Below are positions 5,082 through 5,798 of a DNA stretch of 5,798 nucleotides, piece by piece; within the stretch, counting starts at the first letter, position 1; every line of letters begins with the position of its first letter. This stretch comes from Brevundimonas sp. UBA7534 (GTDB taxonomy: Bacteria; Pseudomonadota; Alphaproteobacteria; Caulobacterales; Caulobacteraceae): NCBI RefSeq assembly GCF_002479325.1, contig NZ_DLMO01000116.1:42064-47861 (forward strand), written 5' to 3'. Both the position numbers and the translations under genes were made by a program. Below the pieces are notes generated by a model. That model was not told the DNA's origin. It did not search any database and saw only the letters and a program-made list of their open reading frames with translations.

Positions 5082-5798
5082 TTGAGTCAGGCGCGCGGCG
5101 GATTGGGATGGGACGACGCCTTGGCGCAGGCGGGACGCGGCGTCGTGCGCGCCTGGCGCGAGGGGGCGGGCGCCATCGTGCTGTCGGCGATGGCCTGGAG
5201 CGCCTGGCCCTTCCTGCCCACGGGCGTCGCGGCCGTCGCGGCCATGCTGGGCGCCCTGGAGCTGGCGGGCGCCCTGTCGCGGATCGCCGTTTCGACCGAC
5301 GTTGCCGGGGCGCGGGCGCTGGGCCTCGGGCCGGCGGGACTGCAGTTCGGGGCGACCGAGGTGCGGCTGCTGGCGGGTTTCGCCCTGTGCGGGGTGTTCA
5401 TGGCCATGATCCTGTCGGTGGCGGCGCTGGCGCTGCTGGCGCTCTACGGCCTGGCCGGGCTGGACGCAGAGGCGATCCGCGCACGCGACTGGGCCGGCGT
5501 CGGCGCGACTTGGAAGCTGGCGCTGCTGGGGGCGATCACCGCGGCGGCGCTGTACGCCGTCGTCGCCCTGGCCGCCCGGCTGGCGCTGTTCGTCCCGGCC
5601 ACGGCGGCCGAGGGGCGCATCGTGTCCCTGCAGGTGATGGGCTTGACCAAACGGGGATTCTGGCCGCTGCTGGGCGGACTGATCGTCATGGCGGCGCCCA
5701 AGCTGGCGCTTGTTCTGGGCTGGGGACTGGGCGTGCTGAGGGGCGAGGCGGGCTGGATCGTGTGGGCGGTCGTGCTGAACGGCCTCCAGGCGCCGCTC
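5082..5798 (+). CDS. Polytopic membrane protein of unknown function, 3' end outside window
   Basis: The frame is open from TTG 5082 to the window edge: 239 residues with no stop. I do not recognise the gene. An N-terminal, possibly amphipathic, segment (WDDALAQAGRGVVRAWREG, 10-28) precedes hydrophobic stretches near 29-46 and 48-66 (split by Pro at 43 and 46), 96-121, 144-166, 193-218 and 223 onward. The segment from R166 to W194 (RLALFVPATAAEG, then VMGLTKRGFW) resembles a pattern common in multi-spanning membrane proteins, where a conserved (S/G)xxLTKGxFW follows a Pro-containing helix end. That similarity is from memory and names no function. There is no cleavable signal peptide. TTG is chosen for GGGGAG 7 nt upstream and the -10 just before it. 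Codon use is as GC-rich as its neighbours. It is divergent from trmFO, possibly sharing a promoter word. Confidence 0.8.
   Translation, partial: MSQARGGLGWDDALAQAGRGVVRAWREGAGAIVLSAMAWSAWPFLPTGVAAVAAMLGALELAGALSRIAVSTDVAGARALGLGPAGLQFGATEVRLLAGFALCGVFMAMILSVAALALLALYGLAGLDAEAIRARDWAGVGATWKLALLGAITAAALYAVVALAARLALFVPATAAEGRIVSLQVMGLTKRGFWPLLGGLIVMAAPKLALVLGWGLGVLRGEAGWIVWAVVLNGLQAPL

Noticed and set aside
5087..5701. Minus-strand frames opposite the right-hand membrane protein
   Set aside because: Ala/Ser/Pro-rich shadows. The plus-strand frame has the Shine-Dalgarno, the -10 element and coherent membrane segments.
1..5798. Mobile element, CRISPR array, toxin-antitoxin or defence system
   Set aside because: No direct-repeat array, transposase, integrase, tRNA gene or defence-type domain is visible. 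Composition is even, and all recognised genes are housekeeping types.

Overview
The window is GC-rich DNA with dense, codon-biased genes. It looks like an alphaproteobacterium of the Caulobacteraceae, probably Brevundimonas-like. The support is the protein sequence types, the mixture of TrmFO with a long-chain polyprenyl diphosphate synthase, the GCTA-type -10 element near the right end, and the style of intergenic palindromes on the left. The genus is inference from remembered sequence character, not from a search.

Layout: Positions 1-302 carry no convincing gene. They hold a 108-bp mirror-symmetric palindromic repeat (61-168) and a tandem pair of hairpins (244-292) just beyond the end of the first gene. 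A TrmN6/YfiC-like N6-adenine methyltransferase runs leftward (1061-303). Divergent from it, a two-gene operon runs rightward. It consists of an IspB-type polyprenyl diphosphate synthase (1185-2201) and, overlapping its stop codon, a short squalene/phytoene-synthase-fold protein of the NDUFAF6-like kind (2198-2833). The operon ends in an 11-bp perfect hairpin. A VIT1/CCC1-type Fe/Mn transporter follows (2914-3609). It converges on trmFO (5006-3606) so tightly that both stop codons share one CTAG. A 75-bp divergent intergenic region with a self-complementary -10 element separates trmFO from a polytopic membrane protein (5082 onward) that runs off the right edge.

Functional themes: The first and fifth genes are probable or clear tRNA-modification enzymes (a TrmN6-like methyltransferase and TrmFO, which makes m5U54). 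The polyprenyl synthase supplies the ubiquinone side chain. The NDUFAF6-like protein, if it acts as its mitochondrial relative does, would serve complex I, which uses that quinone; this link is inference. The VIT protein handles iron or manganese.

No new multi-gene system is visible: this is ordinary housekeeping chromosome. The more interesting points are small-scale. They are the covarying inverted repeat, the palindromic -10 between divergent genes, a high share of TTG starts (four of six genes), the shortened and catalytically stripped squalene-synthase-like protein, and the uncharacterised membrane protein at the edge.
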